Shown: positions 48,001-60,735 of the stretch, in pieces
Layout of the letters: every line of letters starts with the position of its first letter
Position numbering within the stretch: the stretch's first letter is position 1
From: Solenopsis invicta
Lineage: Eukaryota > Arthropoda > Insecta > Hymenoptera > Formicidae
NCBI RefSeq assembly: GCF_016802725.1
Contig: NC_052678.1
Location: forward strand, 7,432,001-7,496,000
Length of the DNA: 64,000 nucleotides
Direction: 5' to 3'
Translations under genes and position numbers: made by a program
Notes under the pieces: model-generated
Told to the model about the DNA's origin: nothing
The model's database searches: none
Seen by the model: only the letters and a program-made list of their open reading frames with translations

Positions 48001-51000
48001 TCTGGGATTTTGTTTTAAAAAGAAATAATTTCGTACGATTTTTATAAATGAAAATTTGTTTTAATTTTTAATTCGCTGCGCTTACCTGCCAAAAGCGTAT
48101 CAACGTAACTATGTCTTCTGTGAGCTGGTCAATCTCTTGAGTCGGCAACTGACGTTCTCGGCAGAAGTAATCCAGACAATTGGAATAAACCCGTTCTCGC
48201 AGGACGTTCTTACTTAAAGTTCTGCAAAAATAGATTCAATTTTTTTTTCTTTCCTCATAGTCATTATTCATATAATAAAGGACGATATATTACCTGGGTA
48301 AAACATCACCTTGCAGCAGTACCAAGCCGCATGAAAGAAGTTTAAAACGTACGCCAACTGCGGCCACGTGTCGAGTGATACCGGGTTCTTCGCCAGACGC
48401 ACCAACGGTCATGGGTAACGAGCGGTGCAGGAGTAGGGCGATCATATCGACCGTCTCCTGGCAACAATACTTGGCCGTCTCGACTAGCTCTACTATAAAA
48501 GTCACCCAGATATCGTGCGGCTTTATTTGCGACGGATTAGGCCCGAGCTTGCAGCCCTCATAGACCGCGAGAGGACTAACTTCCTCTTCGTTCGGCGCGA
48601 ACAAGCCCATCCTCTTGTCGACGGTATACTGCCACGCAAGTAACATCTCTTGCAAGAATCGCAACTTCAAATCTGGTCGTACGGTTAAGATCCATTGCCA
48701 GCACTCGACTGCCGTGGTCATGGCTGCGGTCGTGAACAGTTCTACTTGCGAGCACGCGACTATGTGTAATAATCGCCTATGTATACCTAAAAGTTGCAAA
48801 ATTTAATTAATGCAGATTGAAGAAAAACCGCCAATAGACAAATTAATTAAAGATTTTACAAAAATTTAAAATCATTAAGTTGAAGTTTAAGTTTACCAGG
48901 CATGGATATTAAGAGAGCGGTAGCACGCCAAAGAGCTCCGCGATGAGTGGTATCGTCGCGATCCTGACAAGCGCGGCGAACGGCTTCAATCAATCTCTCG
49001 ACGACTTTGTCTCTGCACTCTTCCAGAGACATCTCCGTGGTTGGCGATTCGGTGCGCGCAAGGGCGAGCATACCCGCTACTTCACCGGCGTGCCACGATC
49101 TCGTAGACATCATCGATAGCAGCCATGAACTCGCGCCTTTTGGGCAGCGTGGCCTCTTGTCCAATGAATTCGTCTATTAAATACATTGTTTCGTCAGTGT
49201 AATTAATAACGAATTATCGTTTACAATGCGTTAAATAGAAAAGAATGACTAAAATAAACTCTAAAACTTAAAGCACAACGATGTATGATATGTTTAAACA
49301 TTGCTACACACATTTGCTGGAACTACTGTAGGAATTGCGGTGTCCACAAATTCGAGAACCGAGTCAATAGCTAGCGATAAACCGGAGTGATGTCGCATGC
49401 CAGAAGACGGTATTTGATTGATGTATTCTTGTAAGTGCGATCTGGTAGCTTGCGGTGCCCATTTCATGGCTTCTTGCACAATACCTTTGCATCTCGCGGT
49501 AAAATCTTTTACGATAATCTGTAATGCACACATTGTTATAGAATTTATTTTATTTTAAAATAAGTAAAGCATACAGTAATATCATACTTCTCTCGCTTCG
49601 AGAGTATTCATCAGCTCGATGCTGTATGGTGTGCCAGGTATTCTTAAACTAGGAGTTTCTTCATTTGGATCCAATTGTAACGAGTACGATAAAATCTGCA
49701 ATAATCGTATAGTGAAGACATCGTGCAAAGTATAAAATGTAATAAGATAATAAAAAAATATAATAAAACAATAAATACCTGCAATATATCCAACATACTC
49801 CAAAGAACTTTGCAGTTCCATAACAGATGCGGAAAGGCGTCCACTAAAGCACTGAGGTATTTGTCCGCCACTCGCCTAATTTGCTTGTGCACGTGATTGA
49901 AATGCACCAGCAGAAATTGCGCGTGATTCTCGAGTTCCTTCTCACGTTGCTCGTCCTTCGGTTTGCGTTGCATCACATCCTTAAATTTCGCAAACACGGA
50001 ATCTGCTACACAGCATATGCATTGCCACATGCCGCTCTTATCCTTCTGTAAATCAGTATCGCACAGGTACTCCATTATCGGTTGCAGACTGGGTTCAGGA
50101 CTGTTTGCCACTCGTAAGGTCTCTGACCAATAAACGGAAAGCAAGTATGTGCACTGCGCGAACTGTAGTTTGGTCACGTATGCTGATATGTCGTTTGTAC
50201 TGAAAAAAATCACAAAAATTTTATAATAGATTTAAAAAACTTTAAAAAAACATTTATATTTCAATAATAAAAATGTATAATTTTTATAATTAAAAATAGA
50301 AAAATGTTACATAATAAAATATAAAGTATTCTTCAGATAATTAATATTAATTGATATTAATTAAATGATTAGAAGTCGGAAAATGTTGTAACGTAAGATA
50401 AATCATACCGGGTGCTTATCTTCAATACTTGACTCCGCAGCTCTTGTAACTCGTTCAGTGAGACACTATCGTTGCGCACCGCTGATGTATACTGCAATTC
50501 TCGCATCTCAAGACGAGCGCTGGTCTGAGAAATAAGATAAGGTGACTTGACGGCGATCTCTTTGACACCCTCGTACCACTCAGGCGGCCACAATCTCGAA
50601 TGATCCGTAGCAAAACCCATTATGACACAATACAACCAAAAGTCCTTAAACAGTTTCAGAAGTCGTTTGTGCGGATGTCTGATCGGCGGTAGACGTCGCA
50701 CCAATATTGCAATCACAGGGATGAGCACTCCTAAATTGCCAGCGCTACTAGCTGCTCTCTATAACATAATATAAAATGTTTGCCACTCAATTGCTTCTGG
50801 TTTTTTGTCAAGATATTAGTTTAAGTGATTTTACCGTCGCAGCGATACTATTCGGCATCTTATCGCTGGCGCGTTTACCCTCGAGGCCCAACTGTACGAA
50901 CAATTCTAAAAGATGTAGCAACAGGTCGTCCAACTCCGACTCGCCCTGCAGATTCGCTGCTATGTTCGCCAGAGCGTTTGTTACCGCCTTGGAAACATGG

Positions 51001-54000
51001 CAGTACTGTTTGCGGTCGTCGTTCGCGGCATACGTTGCTGTACTTGATCCCAACGACATGGAAAACATTTGCATTATCCCTTCATAAATCTGCGTTAAGA
51101 AATCTGCGTTAATAGTTGCTCGAAAAATGTAATAAGTGATTCCGAAAATTCAAGCGCTGGCTCACACCTTTGGTTCGCACTTGGCAATGATCATGCAGCC
51201 CAACTGATCTACTATGAGGAAATCGAGATCGCTGGGGGTGCGGCAGAAGAGCTGCTGGAAAAACGGGAAGATCGTACGCATCGTTTTCGGGGTGTCCTTT
51301 AGCGCCACGGCGACGTGGCCCAACATAATCACAATGTTCTTCGACACCACTTCGTTCTTCAACTTCTCGTCGCTCTCGCTGAAACCAAGCGGAAATTGTA
51401 ATTTCATTTTGATTCCGCGCTGATTAGAAAGATTGTAAACGCGGATAAATTCTTTCAATAAAAATTATACCCGTCGGATATGTCCGCGGTGTATAATCTA
51501 TTCGAGACGCTGGCCACGAGCGCCGGAACGCAGTCCGGATTCACGGAATGCGCGGCTTCCAGAGCGATGCAGAGATTGCCGATTGCAGCATCGCGAAGTT
51601 TCTCAAACGCCGTGTGCACCGATGACGTCGTCTGTTTCGTGTCGCTTATCTCCTTCCCTTGAACTGTTCATACATATGCATGCATATCATATTTATTATA
51701 TATAACAAATAAATCATTTTATAATTATGTAATAAAACTATTTTTACCCAGCACTTTAAATTGATGTTCCTTCATGGAATATTCGCTGTGCTGTCGATAC
51801 AGCTTCAAAAGAATTGGCGACGGTGCTATGAGGAAGTCTCGCAAGTAGTATATGGACGTGCTGGCTATGTTGGGAAATTTCTGCGCTAATTTTCCTAATC
51901 CCTCGAGACAAACCATCAGCAACGGCATATGCGCCAGGACGAGTTTGGGTCCGTGATTGGAATTAATCTTCTCTACGAGTCGTCCGCATAAACTATCCGC
52001 ACCTGAGAATTAATGTACAAACTCTCTCTACATATAAATATAAAAATAAATATATATAAATTATGCAACATTTTGGCTATTGTAAAGTTCTCAATTGGTT
52101 ATTTAGATACAGCATATACATGAAAATGCTTTGTAAGTGCTCCTTCCGTGCGTAAAAATTTATACGCGTAAAACATTCTGAAAACTTAAATTATCGTATT
52201 CTGAAAAATTAATATAGAAAAGTTCACAAAATTCCCTAAAAACAAAATTCACAATTTTCGGATTAACCATTTATCTACTACACGAATTTAAGATCAATCA
52301 AACATACTGCAAGAGAAAAGATCAGCGAATTGTTATCGTGCCAATATAAGCAAAGACTTTGTTAATAATCATTAATAGCGAAAACATGTTAACGAGAATG
52401 TAACACACACGGGTAAATCCAATATACCCTTGCCGATCAGCATTGAACTGATATCTGCAAACAGCGCGGACAAATCATATTCGCCAGATACTGTAAAAAT
52501 AACGTGAGAGTTTTAAAAGATCTGTGCTTGGGCGGGGGTGTCGCAATCGAAACAGACATTGACATCTCGCAGTCACTCAGTTCAGGCACTTAGAGTTACG
52601 AGCATACAGTTACAAAAATCTTCCACAGTGTACAGATTATTTACTCTCATGTGTGGTGCTTCTAATTTTAGTAGAAGACGTTTCCGCGACTCGCGATCTC
52701 TGTTTCGTCAGCGACAGATAGACGATCACCTCACCTGTCTCGTCACCGATCGCCCAGACCAGTAGATCCACGCACGCGGAATTGGCCATTACGTTCACCT
52801 TGAAGCGATTCACGGTCCGGAAATTCGTGTCGATGTCCTCACGCTCGCTCGCGTCATGTTGCCGCGATTGCAGTTCCGTCTGACCTGAGAGAAACAGACC
52901 CTTCACGAACTCCTGCACGTCCCTTGTGAACGGGGCTGGTAAATCACGCTGATTTTGCAGTAGCTCGCGCAACAGAGCCACCATTACTAGATTCATTGTC
53001 TCGCTGAACGTACGATATGGGAAAATCTGTACCTGGCCAGAACTGTATACCTGAAAATTAATTGGTATTGGAAAATTGGAAAATCAATTGATGTATTACA
53101 TATAAGTATAGTTACAAATAAAAAATAATAATCATGTGCAACGGGAAATTTACTTGTTGCGCTTCTTCGTCTAGAAACGTCAGGATATCCTTAGTAAGTA
53201 ATTTTTTGGCCAAAGCTAGCACACTCTGCAAATGCACTACAGTAAATTGCATCCCGGCCCTTCTTTCAGGGCTCTCATTGCAACGCATCTGTGGGAACTG
53301 ATTGAAACTCGATCCATAACGGCTGAAGAAATACGTCGTTGGGTCGTACGGCACCGACAGGAAGGACTGTAGCGACGGCCTCTTGCCACAATGATAATCG
53401 TGACTTTCGTAACCCGGAAACGCATTATCGAGGCAAGAATTAAAGTTGCCGCTCAGAGAGCGCGGGATGATAGGCCTAAAATTTGAGAAGCTGTGCTGCT
53501 TCTTGTCGGGCATAAAACGATTTTCCGTACTGCTCGCCGGTGAGGGTGTCTCCCGCCGTGGAAAGATGCGGCAGAGCAACGGCGGATCCGTACACGAGAA
53601 GCGACCCATCGATCTTGCCAGACCAATCAGCACCGGAACCAGACACTTGCATAGTGATACTAAAATAATATATAATGTCAGAACTAACATTTCTTACTTA
53701 ATTAGATAACATGAAACAAGCCTTAAAGTGATTCCAGTTTAATATTTATAAAAAACTTACTTTGACTTTGATTTTTTTTTCTCTGTACTAATGTAAATCA
53801 TTTTAAATTCTTTTTGTTTTCGTTCAAAAATTATTATTTATATTTATTTTTTATTGTTACAACAGAAAAAATTTTATGTTTAAATTAATATTTGTTTTAA
53901 CATAATTTTTTTGATTGAAAAACATATTTTCTAAATTTAAAAATAAATTATTTTATACTAGCTAATATTTATTTAAATCAAGAAAATGATGTTAAAATAA

Positions 54001-55249
54001 ATATATTTACTTAAACTAAAAAACTTTTTGTTATTGTCTAGTGTATAACACTTAACACTTACATTTTATAATTTATTTTGTAATAATATATTTTAATATA
54101 TGTATATGTCTTACTCTTTGCCTGCAAGCCTCTATTACTATTCTGATCCTTGTACCCGCGTATCAGATTGGTAAGGACAGCAAGTATCTCAACCTGTGTC
54201 GAGATAATTTCCTCTCGTGCCGGTTCGCATCTGGCTGCTACGTCGCTCAGCAATGTGTTCAAACAGAAGCTGAAGCGCTCCGCGACCGGGACCCGTTCGG
54301 CAAGTGAACATTTCACCTCGTCTCGCCATACCGCCTTTGGAAGACCACGCAATAATCTCAATAAATACGGCAAAATTTTATCTCGGTGCTGCAGACCGGA
54401 CTCCAAAAAGTAAATTCCTAATGCAATGGTCGCATCCTGACCCCTCTGATCCAAACGATATACACCCTGAGCGGAATCTTGTGGACATAACTTGTAAAGT
54501 TTGGCTACCTGCAATTAAACGTGAAAGATGTTATCCTTACATTCTGATAAAAATTACATTAATCTAATTTAGTCTCATTAAGCTTATTTTGTTTATTAAT
54601 ATTAGTTCTTATAAAAAATAAAGCAAGATAATTTTTTAAAGGAAGAAAATATTAAAATTTAAAATACTTTAAAATCATATATTTTTTTATATAAAAATAA
54701 TTTCTTATTAATTATCAATATTTTATAATCATAATTTTACAAAATATCGATTCTCTTTGCTAAAATATTTTACAAATAATTGTACATTTATCATGTAATC
54801 TTAGCCATGTCAGGCTACATATTTTCTGAAGTATGTTTTTCTATTACATACCGCTGCAAAAATACTGTTACGTTTCTACTTTTTCTCAAGTCATTACCTA
54901 AGCTGCAATTATAATTTTTTATAAGACAGCAGTGTTAATTATTGTGCGTCGCAAATGACTATAATCATCCTCGGGGCAACACGATATCCTGTGGCTGGAT
55001 TATGTCACAACATGGAAATGTCAGGATGTCAGCTGACACTTCCCGTGGTCGAGTCCGATTAAAAAAAGATCGATGGAAAAACAAAGAGTGCGATAGCTGT
55101 CCAGGGTCGAAGAATCGATCGTTCGATCGGTGGACACTCTCGGGAGGATTCAACCTTACCTTTTCCCACGGCGTGGGCTTGATAGCGGCCAAACATCTTG
55201 CCAATTGTTGGACGGCGTTCGAGAAAAACAACCTCTCGTCCGCCATCAT
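45008..55249 (-). CDS. PI4KA: Phosphatidylinositol 4-kinase alpha (type III)
   Basis: PI4KA makes the plasma-membrane pool of PI4P. Twenty-two coding exons join in phase, giving 2104 residues (human 2102): 55249-55160, 54508-54115, 53659-53154, 53050-52735, 52002-51748, 51663-51471, 51378-51168, 51089-50835, 50758-50409, 50199-49779, 49695-49588, 49518-49312, 49173-48897, 48786-48294, 48221-48086, 47955-47626, 47537-47250, 47097-46870, 46782-46436, 46349-46073, 45999-45593 and 45233-45008. The kinase domain is intact: VGDDVRQDMLALQ, the catalytic loop KDRHNGN, and HIDFGFMFESSPGG. The C-terminus ends TYDMIQYYQNQIPY, as in orthologues, and acts in membrane recruitment. The N-terminal solenoid (LEGLGKLAQKFP, FVQLGLEGKRAS) is conserved. 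Translation starts at the first of two adjacent ATGs; the acceptor of exon 6 could be six bases further in. Confidence 0.97.
45323..45466. repeat. Inverted-repeat element in last PI4KA intron
   Basis: The arms 45323-45373 and 45418-45465 pair over GCTTACACAAAAACTTATTA and its complement, then ATCTCAAA and TTATTATAATAT. The loop is AT-rich. A MITE-like fold-back element of about 140 bp filling much of the intron between the last two coding exons. Confidence 0.6.
53660..54114 (-). other. PI4KA intron 2, AT-rich
   Basis: An intron of 455 bp with very AT-rich sequence and runs like those near 62.8 kb, for example AAGAAAATGAT followed by ATTTACTTAAAC. It may hold remnants of the same dispersed repeat. 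No exon is seen. Confidence 0.4.
54509..55159 (-). other. PI4KA intron 1
   Basis: A 651 bp intron between the start exon and the second exon. Mostly AT-rich; no exon or repeat that I can support. Confidence 0.5.
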
Positions 55250-55945
55250 CTTGCAACCGACCGACACTACCGATCACCACTGACTCGGTTCTGAATAACT
55301 CGGAACAACTCGGGTCTCGGAGTTCACTCGTGACAACTGTCACGTCAGTAACGTCGTCTGCTAGAATAAGTTCGTAAGTTGCAGAAGCACGCAGGAAGGA
55401 GGAAATGTGAAGGTTCGTTCATACGGACCCGATTGGATAGAAAACGCCAATCAGATGTGAATAAGGTCGATCAATAACATATTATTAAAACGCAAAAATA
55501 CATCGGGTGCTTTCAATTTAAAATAAAAATTGATACATCATTCTATCCTTTTTTTAGTATTCGAAACTAGTGTTCATAGTCGATTCTTATATTTAAGACA
55601 GTCTTATGATATCATCAGTCAATCACAAAGCTGTATCAGCATCTTAAGACATTACTTAAATAGAATTGATTAAATAAAAATATCAGTCAATGAGTAACAA
55701 AAATAAAACGATGCCTATGTCAAGTCGTGCATCCTTTTCTTTTTATTTTAATTAAATACACGATTGGCTCATTCTATTGCGCATTAGCTTCTTGTAGTTA
55801 TGCACGCCTGTGTGAACAAATCTTAATAGAGAATGGAGAGAAATAGAAAAATACTCAAATAAAATTCGGACTTATTAACAGAATATCATTTCTTTCGTTT
55901 TAATAAACGCTCGGCAATACAATTTTAATAAATAAAGAAACGTGT
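55250..55945. other. Gap between PI4KA start and ZNHIT2 end
   Basis: Both genes lie on the minus strand in tandem. The right-hand part should carry the ZNHIT2 3' end and the left-hand part the PI4KA promoter and 5' untranslated region. I see no gene and no clear core promoter motif. Confidence 0.5.
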
Positions 55946-57813
55946 TTACAAGATTTCCATTCCAATGCTTTTTACCCATGATAAATAATACTCTAGCTTC
56001 TTTAGACATGGAATTATACTCTTTTTCGAAAGACTCGCATCGTTGCCACGGTTCTGCGAAAATCTTTTCGTGAATTCTTGGTTGCCGCTCTTGCAGGTTG
56101 AATTTTCTTTCTTTACTGCCATCAGCAATCTGTGAAGTTCGGAGAGCGCCGCGGATGTATAAACGGTCTTCATTTCTGCACCTGGTCCTTGTAGAATGGA
56201 AGCGCCAGCTTCTCTTAGTGCAATTATAATTTGTTCATCTTGCGGCAACCAATCAACCTACACATTTTAATATGTTTAATTAATATAATTATATATCGTT
56301 ATATTAAATTAATATATCAATTGTTTATACATAAAACTAATAACAAAGAAGTTATAGAGCAATAAATTGAGCAAAATTTAGATATCAAATTAATAAAATT
56401 AAGTACTTGTGTATATTACATTTATACTAATACACAAACATACAAGCTACTCACACTCTTTACATTTTCTACAACGGACTCAATTGCCGAATCCGTATCT
56501 TTGAAAACCTCGTTGTTTTTCATATTTCCACAGATAATCAGGAATACATTAGCAGCTTCCTCAGCACAATTTAAATAATCTCCAATGTAGTAAAGAGCGA
56601 CATATGCATAAGAGTATATCACATTTATCACATTGAAATGTACACAAGGGGATGCTTTCTAAAAAAGAATGCAAATAATGTTTAACTGTACCACTCTAAT
56701 TATACTATTTTAAGCATGTAATACTTATTATTACCAACCTGCAATTCGTTAAATAATGGTACGTCTATCAATGCAGGATATTTTAAATCACTATAGGCAT
56801 CCTTGACATTCTCTTCAATGGGCTGAATTAATTTTTTTTCCACCCGGTAGGTCCACCATGGTACCCATTTGGGCAGCAGATTTTCTGCTTCACCATTTTT
56901 TACCAATGCTTCAAATTCTTGCTTCTCTGCTTCGGACAAGGCTGACCAAAGCTCGTTAGGATCCTCAAAATTGACATTCTGCAATCTGGTTTCTAAATCG
57001 AGAAGCTGAGAGATAAGAACAAGTCTTTTAAAAACTTATTCAACAAGTCATAAATAAGTTTCTAAATGGTATTGGTCTTCATTACCTCTTGATCGTCATC
57101 CGAATCCAATGAACAGTTCTCATCGCTGGTGCTCTTCTCATCTAAATTATCCTCCAAGATATCATTTTCCATGTCTGCCTCATGCACTCTTTTAAGAATC
57201 TCTATCATTTTCTGCCTGGCAACTGGATCGTTCTCCTGGGACTTCAACTCATCCTCGATGCACTGCCTGTAAAAACTCTCGGAGCAGTCCGTGTGCGCGT
57301 CTGATTTGTAACATTCGGTCCCACAGTAGCCTATGCCACATCGAGGACAGGTATATAAGCGAGTGCGCTTGCTGCATCTGAAATAATAAAAAAAAATGCA
57401 TTCTGACATAATAACAAAGAATAGCTAACAACTATAAGACTCAATCATTGCAAGATTTTAGATGTTTTCCAGCAAGAAGCATATAAGAGCACAGTACAGC
57501 CCAATGAATTATTTTATTCTTGTTTAACATTGACCAAGTATTTTACATAGATGACACGTAAAACATAGTTTATATTACATTTTATTGTATATACATAATG
57601 TAGATTATTTATATTTTATTCATAATCCTGGTCATCAGGATTATCTCTTGCTATGTGTGGAAAATGTCCCTTAGCTTTATTCAAACTTTAAAAAAATTTT
57701 GTACAGATATTATCCGCAAATTTTATCGCATTCAATTAAACGTTTAATATAAAATGTCGTATTTACAAATCACAGATATTGGTGGCCGAACTTGTGCTCG
57801 GAGATTCCGTCAT
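55946..57813 (-). CDS. ZNHIT2: Zinc finger HIT domain-containing protein 2
   Basis: ZNHIT2 works with the R2TP/RUVBL chaperone system, notably in U5 snRNP assembly in mammals. Five exons, 57813-57767, 57377-57086, 56978-56739, 56658-56455 and 56257-55946, give 364 residues (human about 403). The zf-HIT finger is rebuilt across intron 1: NICDL from exon 1 joins CSKRTRLYTCPRCG, then YCGTECYKSDAHTDCSESFY, giving the full Cys/His ligand set. An acidic Asp/Glu/Ser-rich linker follows, then the conserved FEDPNELWSALS and LLPKWVPWW segments. For exon 3, the acceptor ATTGCAG was chosen because the stronger-looking upstream TCTCAG breaks the frame. The start ATG is preceded by ATTTAAA. Confidence 0.9.
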
Positions 57814-59106
57814 TTTAAATCCTTCTGACAGAACACGCTGACCATAACGTAATGTAAACACACAACTTCGTTCTGATCAGACCGTCTGATTTAGACGTCA
57901 CATCTGGAGGATGCGAGATAACGTAGAAAATCGGATATCGATAGTCGAGCGAGAAGATCCCTACTTTACCGACTCGATTTGAGAAAGCGGCTCCCCGCTT
58001 CTCAAAGAGATGTCGCCCCATATACTGTTTCCGAGTTTTTCCCATTTGTAGCCGAACTTTTCATTCCCTTTATCTTCCCTCTAATGTCTAATTATACACC
58101 CTTCTCGTTTCAAATGCCGAAAGAGGTGGTCCTCCCGCCGCGTTTGACCGTTCCGGCGCTATACTTAGAATTCAGATTAAGAAAATACGCCGTACGATCG
58201 TGCACTTTGGACCTCAGCTGCGGGAGCGGCTCTCAGAAGGAGAAAAGAAAAATCGTACAGTTGCATTGGTGCGTACCGCGCGGGCAATCGACCGCGACAA
58301 CGAGGTGCATTATACTCCAACTCCGGCGCGGTTCTGGCGCACTTTCTTTCTCTCTCCACCCCTTTCTCCCTTATCGCGTGGCTCGAAGGCACGCGGTGGC
58401 ACCCTACGTATTATGCGATAAGAGCGCGGCGTCGCGTTGCCGCATCGTATTATCGCTGTATCGCCCCACCGGCTGATCCTCCGCGCCACTCGATTGGCGC
58501 TTGCTCACGAGCCGCGAGAAAAACAACAAGCGCAGCGGGTACCAGGCGTATCGGAGTGTACGGAATGCGTCATTCCGAGGAGTACGTCGGACGAACCGGT
58601 GTGTCACGTACCGCAGATCGAGTGTTCCCGCGAGGATTTCTCAGAGCCGAGCGGTCTCGCTGAATCACATCCTCTTCCTCCTCCCCTCGGATCGAGCGAA
58701 TTAAATCGCCTCACGCGCACGCAATACGTACGCGAGATTACACATTTTGGCTGAAGAAAGCCGTGTGCTCGAGAAAGTTCCACGTCTACGTTTACCTGAA
58801 GAATACCTATAAGGACACGCGAGAGAAAGAGAGAGTCCTTTTTCACATCCCGATTTCCTTATTCTTGACCACGAGCTCGTCTCTTCTTCCCACTGAGGGA
58901 ACGATCGTTTTTATCTTATCCGGTTTCCGCACGTCCCGTGACACGTATACAGTAATTAGCGCTTCTCATTAGAGGTGCGGTGCCACATCATCGCGGAAAT
59001 CGCCAAATTTTTTCTCTCTCTTTGTCTCTCTTCACGGAGCAGAGCGGAGGAGCCAGTCGTTTACACACGGTTATCTTCACGGAACGCCCGCCGACGACAT
59101 TTCGAC
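57814..59106. promoter_or_regulatory. CpG-rich divergent region upstream of ZNHIT2
   Basis: GC- and CpG-rich sequence, open in several frames on both strands because of composition. It should contain the ZNHIT2 promoter at its left end and the promoter plus 5' untranslated sequence of a plus-strand gene at its right end. The longest frame (57979-58476) shows no family features. Confidence 0.4.
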
Positions 59107-59124
59107 ATGGGTATCGAAAACAAG
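59107..59124 (+). CDS. Possible first coding exon of an unidentified gene
   Basis: ATG at 59107 opens MGIENK, followed directly by the donor-like GTACTT, at the end of a CpG-rich stretch that resembles a 5' untranslated exon. The frame continues a little way and then becomes low-complexity and stops. If real, the remainder lies beyond a long intron running past the right edge of the window. I do not recognise the gene. Confidence 0.22.
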
Positions 59125-59344
59125 GTACTTATCGTGTGGTATTTTTTGTTTCTTATCTCTTTACACGAAACGAGAATTTTTTTTAATTGTGTCGCACGGC
59201 ACAGAGGCAAGCGTCTAAATGCGGACATGTTCGTCGAGCTCATCTAATCGCTTCCCGGAAATAAAGCACGTTCCTCGTGACCTTGCCTCCTCCTGTTCCG
59301 CTTCGCAGTTTCTTTTTTTTTTCTGACATTGAAGAACACCCGTT

Positions 59345-60735
59345 TGCACGTCATGCGTCAGGATTAACGCTTTCCCATCCTTCCACGTACTTGTATGCAC
59401 GCTTTTAATCCGCTTCATTTCTTCAAAGCTAAAAAAAAAAGTGTTTAAATATACATGCTTAAAAATAACTTATTCGCTTTTATCTGCTTTTTTGTCTTTT
59501 GTTCCTTTAGTGTGTCCATTTCTAATATACATTAACTTCAATCTCGGCTTAATTTATTCTTTTTTTTTCTAATTTTTAAAACTAGAAAAAGATTGAATTG
59601 ACGTCAGACTTGAAAATGACGTAAAACTAAGAAAAGATTAAATTTAATCTCGTTCTAGTGCATGTAATAAAAAGTTAAAAAAAAAAAAATCTTTTTCTAA
59701 TCTTTTTCTAAATAAAATTAGAAAAAATTTTGAAAGTGATTAAACTTAATACCTCTTTTTAACTCTATTTAGAAAAAGATTAAATTGATGAAAAATGTCG
59801 ATTTAATCATTCGCGTTAGAATTAGAAAAAATTAAAAAAAAGAGATTAAATTTAATATCTCCAATATTTTCTGATTCTAATTAAAAGAAAGATTAGATTA
59901 AATTGGCGTAAGACATCAATTCAATTATTGCTATTGTATATGTATAATTATATAAGAGAGTATGCTAAACGTATCTAGAAATGAGCGTAAATACATACAT
60001 ATATTAAAGTATACAAGTCTAATCGTATAGATATAAAAAAAATTGAAACGTCACGTATGCATTACGTATCTTATGACGTTTTATTATTAGCAATTTTTCC
60101 CACACTTTCTGCCACACATTATAAATATTATTTTTCTCTTTTATGTACATTAAGAAACACTGTGAAATTAGTTGGGTTTTGGCCATTTTTCATATTTATA
60201 TACCTTCCTTTAATATCTCTGATCTTTCTCAAATTCTAACCAGAAAAAGATTAAATTGACGCAAAACGTCAATTCAGTCGTTCACGTTCATTTTTTTCTA
60301 ATTCTCGAAATTAAAAATTCAATTTAATTCCTTTCTACTTTTAAGAAAAGAAATAAAGTATAATCTAAACTGAGATTGAAATTAATTTGTATCGGTGGAA
60401 GTTGACGTAAGACGCAACGCTTTTCCACTTCACTTCTCAATCCACTTGATTTCCTCGAAGCTAAAAAAAAAATGCGTGTTCATTCGATGCTGTTTTCCGC
60501 CCCTTTGAGACGTCACGCTTTCCCGCCTCATTTTTTAATCCGCTTGATTTCCCTCGGAGCTAAAAAAAATAAAACGCGCTCATTCGTTGGAACCGATGCT
60601 GTTTTCAGACCCTTTAAGACGCCGCACGCTTTTACGCGCCTTATTTTATTATTCCACTCGATTTCCCCGAAGTTAAAAAAAAAAAAAATGCGTGTGCTAT
60701 TCGTTGCAATAAAAATCAATGCTACTTTTCGATCG
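59345..60735. repeat. Diverged direct and tandem repeat units of about 100 bp
   Basis: A unit with ATCCGCTTGATTTCC, then GAAGCTAAAAAAAA, TGCGTG, CATTCG, GATGCTGTTTTC and GACCCTTT recurs in tandem from about 60421 to 60735. Its CTTGATTTCC-type marker falls at 60445, 60543 and 60657, giving spacings of 98 and 114 bp. A fourth, more diverged unit lies about 1 kb upstream (59360-59440; TTAATCCGCTTCATTTCTTC then AAAGCTAAAAAAAA). Satellite-like, with no coding signal. Confidence 0.65.
59579..60420. repeat. Cluster of palindromic TTGACGT..ACGTCAA units
   Basis: The motif AGAAAAAGATTAAATTGACG, followed by an inverse half such as ACGTCAATT, recurs in diverged form near 59583, 59771, 59887, 60242 and, partially, 60401. 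One copy contains the perfect CRE-type octamer TGACGTCA (59599-59606). The units are AT-rich and palindromic. They lie between the diverged and tandem copies of the 100 bp unit. Confidence 0.55.

Noticed and set aside
56979..57006. Upstream TCTCAG acceptor for ZNHIT2 exon 3
   Set aside because: It shifts the frame relative to exon 2. The ATTGCAG acceptor before 56978 keeps phase 0.
57979..58476. 165-codon plus-strand open frame upstream of the orphan exon
   Set aside because: The region is CpG-rich and open in several frames on both strands. The translation is Arg/Ser/Leu-rich with no domain, and it looks like promoter or 5' untranslated composition.
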